Assembly (NCBI RefSeq): GCF_017599345.1
Contig: NZ_JAGFVL010000042.1
Span: forward strand, 1-64,000
Length of the DNA stretch: 64,000 nt
DNA from: Gracilibacillus suaedae
GTDB lineage: Bacteria > Bacillota > Bacilli > Bacillales > Amphibacillaceae
Direction: 5' to 3'
Part shown: piece after piece, positions 62,967 through 64,000 of the stretch
Numbering within the stretch: the first letter of the stretch is position 1
How the letters are laid out: each line of letters opens with the position of its first letter
Notes under the pieces: model-generated
Databases searched by the model: none
What the model saw: only the letters and a program-made list of their open reading frames with translations
What the model was told of the DNA's origin: nothing
Translations under genes and position numbers: made by a program

Positions 62967-63506
62967 TTAACGTGGTATTAAAATATCATAACCTTGTTCT
63001 TCATTAGATATTAAACATTTTTTCGGTGCTTTCCATAAATGACAAATATATAGAAAATCAACATATGATAAACTTAAATTAATTGCACCAATAAGCAGGA
63101 AATATGGATAATAGGCCGGAACAAAATAACTGCCAATGATACAAGGAATTGTGATAATTAATGTTGGTGTTAATAAAGCAAAAAATAATGTTGGTTTCGT
63201 TGTTTTTGTATGATTTTTTACATGAAAATTAGGGATGAATCGCTTCTCTAATGTCCATTTAATTCGCAAGTTTTTATTGGTGAATTTTAAAGGTAAAATT
63301 CTTAATGCTTTGTGTAGCAAAGGTAATATCGCTACGCCAAATACCACTGGGATTAGACCATGGTCTTTTACTACGACATCTTTGTGAATCAATGTAAATG
63401 GTAAATACAAAAAAATAAAAGATAATAGACCAAATAATAAAGATAAAATAAGGCTTCGGTAAAAACCAAATTTTTTGGTTACATTGATGGAATCCCAACA
63501 GTTCAC
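62967..63506 (-). CDS. yhaJ: YhaJ-like DUF3267 membrane protein
   Basis: 179 aa with four hydrophobic segments (SLILSLLFGLLSFIFLYLPF; LIPVVFGVAILPLLHKALRI; FFALLTPTLIITIPCIIGSY; YFLLIGAINLSLSYVDFLYI) and the soft motif HKALRILPLK, the DUF3267 pattern where a His of a possible peptidase-like site sits. GTG 63506 follows AAGGGGTGAT; the frame extends to 63644 without an RBS. In B. subtilis yhaJ lies next to yhaH and near prsA, as here. Function unknown. Confidence 0.78.
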   Translation of the reverse strand: MNCWDSINVTKKFGFYRSLILSLLFGLLSFIFLYLPFTLIHKDVVVKDHGLIPVVFGVAILPLLHKALRILPLKFTNKNLRIKWTLEKRFIPNFHVKNHTKTTKPTLFFALLTPTLIITIPCIIGSYFVPAYYPYFLLIGAINLSLSYVDFLYICHLWKAPKKCLISNEEQGYDILIPR

Positions 63507-63626
63507 CAGGATCACCCCTTTTCTAAAATCGATTCTTTTTAATAACACTCCATGACTATAGTATGTTTTGTATGAAAAATCAATAGGTTTTATGTAAAAT
63601 TTTGATAAGCATTTTATCGGAAGGCA

Positions 63627-63660
63627 TGAAAAAAGAGCTGGCAAGCAGCCAACCCTTTCT
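63627..63660 (-). terminator. Terminator after yhaH (minus strand)
   Basis: Imperfect stem AAAGAGCTGGC / GCCAACCCTTT with six A on the plus strand (U-run on the minus-strand transcript). Confidence 0.6.
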
Positions 63661-64000
63661 AATTAACATCTGATCGTGCATTTGTCTTGTCTTCCAGTTC
63701 TTTTAAGCTCTCTTCAATTTGTGTTAAATATTTTTGAATATTTTTTTGGTGTGGTTCGACGGTTTTCTTCCATGATTCAATCGATTCTTTCACATCTGCG
63801 GAAAGATCTTTAATTAACGCTGCACCTTCCTTTGATGTTTTGGTAATCTGTTCTTTTAAGTCGACACCTTCTGTTCTTAAATGGTTGATATAACGTATAG
63901 CTTCATCGCTCTTTTCTCTAACGTCGGTTCGTAATTCTTTCCCTGCTTTGGGTGTACTTAATAGTGTAGCAGCAGCACTTACTAATCCTCCAGCTAAAAA
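63659..64000 (-). CDS. yhaH: YhaH, YtxH domain protein (5' part outside the window)
   Basis: Open minus-strand frame entering from the right edge, 113 codons to TAG. It reads FLAGGLVSAAATLLSTPKAG then KELRTDVREKSDEAIRYINH, the YtxH pattern of a glycine-rich membrane helix followed by a conserved P-x-x-G-x-x-x-R motif, then a long charged helix (SWKKTVEPHQKNIQKYLTQI). The N-terminus, with most of the membrane helix, is missing from the window. Neighbour order with yhaJ and prsA supports YhaH; function unknown, stress-linked in relatives. Confidence 0.82.
   Translation of the reverse strand, partial: FLAGGLVSAAATLLSTPKAGKELRTDVREKSDEAIRYINHLRTEGVDLKEQITKTSKEGAALIKDLSADVKESIESWKKTVEPHQKNIQKYLTQIEESLKELEDKTNARSDVN

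Overview
This window is ordinary-looking chromosomal DNA from a low-GC, aerobic, endospore-forming member of the Bacillaceae. It carries several sporulation genes: YhcN/YlaJ lipoprotein, SpoVR, YabG, an alpha/beta SASP, a YheC/D coat-associated ATP-grasp protein and a YjcZ-type mini-protein. It also has a qoxABCD menaquinol oxidase and long conserved synteny with the Bacillus subtilis yheA-yheB and yhaH-yhaJ-prsA-yhaM/N/O/P/Q neighbourhoods. Frequent TTG/GTG starts, strong Shine-Dalgarno sequences, a PutP/OpuE-type symporter and repeat families of the kind seen in halotolerant Bacillaceae (Gracilibacillus/Oceanobacillus/Virgibacillus type) fit that group; the genus is an inference. I saw no rRNA, tRNA, intact IS, prophage or CRISPR array.

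Layout. 0-6.4 kb: membrane-anchored Mur-ligase-like protein (cut by the window edge), an HtrA-like protease without PDZ, the sigI-rsgI pair, a YhdB-like protein and a spore lipoprotein. 6.7-10.1 kb: a yrrT-luxS-mccA-mccB operon for S-adenosylhomocysteine recycling and reverse transsulfuration. 10.4-17.8 kb: lipoprotein, M20 dipeptidase, catalytically dead rhodanese, CHRD protein, HemAT oxygen sensor, SpoVR, GyrI-like protein and a Pro-rich probable coat protein. 18-24 kb (mostly minus strand): czcD-czrA metal efflux with a clear operator, chromate transporter, DUF389 membrane protein and a two-component system. 24.3-28.2 kb: qoxABCD. 28.3-36.1 kb: HAD hydrolase, DoxX-like protein, DegV, a second Cys/Met PLP enzyme with an SDR, then map-azlC-azlD-GNAT. 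36.4-42.3 kb: CDF transporter, IDEAL-domain protein, VanY-type carboxypeptidase, YabG, fumarase, SASP and a small zinc-ribbon-like protein. 42.5-50.2 kb: MsmX ATPase and PucR/CdaR-type regulator, YheC/D, YheB, YheA, YhaQ-YhaP. 50.2-58.2 kb: a 21-bp tandem repeat, NERD protein, PutP with a 35-aa accessory peptide, an internally deleted GNAT and yhaO-yhaN. 58.4-64 kb: DedA, GNAT, decayed fragments (Uma2), a long YhaM variant, PrsA, YhaJ and YhaH (cut by the window end).

The least explained material is intergenic. At least four dispersed or tandem repeat families occupy gaps between genes. (A) A roughly 200-270 bp element lies directly behind gene terminators, carries conserved hairpins and ends in its own Rho-independent terminator (three copies: 6460, 16577, 58411). 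Related GGAAAGCGAAGTG-type structured modules also occur at 17.9, 31.0, 31.2 and 37.9 kb. (B) A 50-115 bp element ends in GATTAGCACCGTGATAA-like sequence, with partly complementary ends (five copies). (C) GCGGACAT/ATGTCCGC repeats cluster at 10.2 kb. (D) A 10-unit 21-bp alternating tandem array lies at 50.2 kb. I could not run covariance or genome-wide searches; family A is the best candidate here for an undescribed structured RNA or non-autonomous element.
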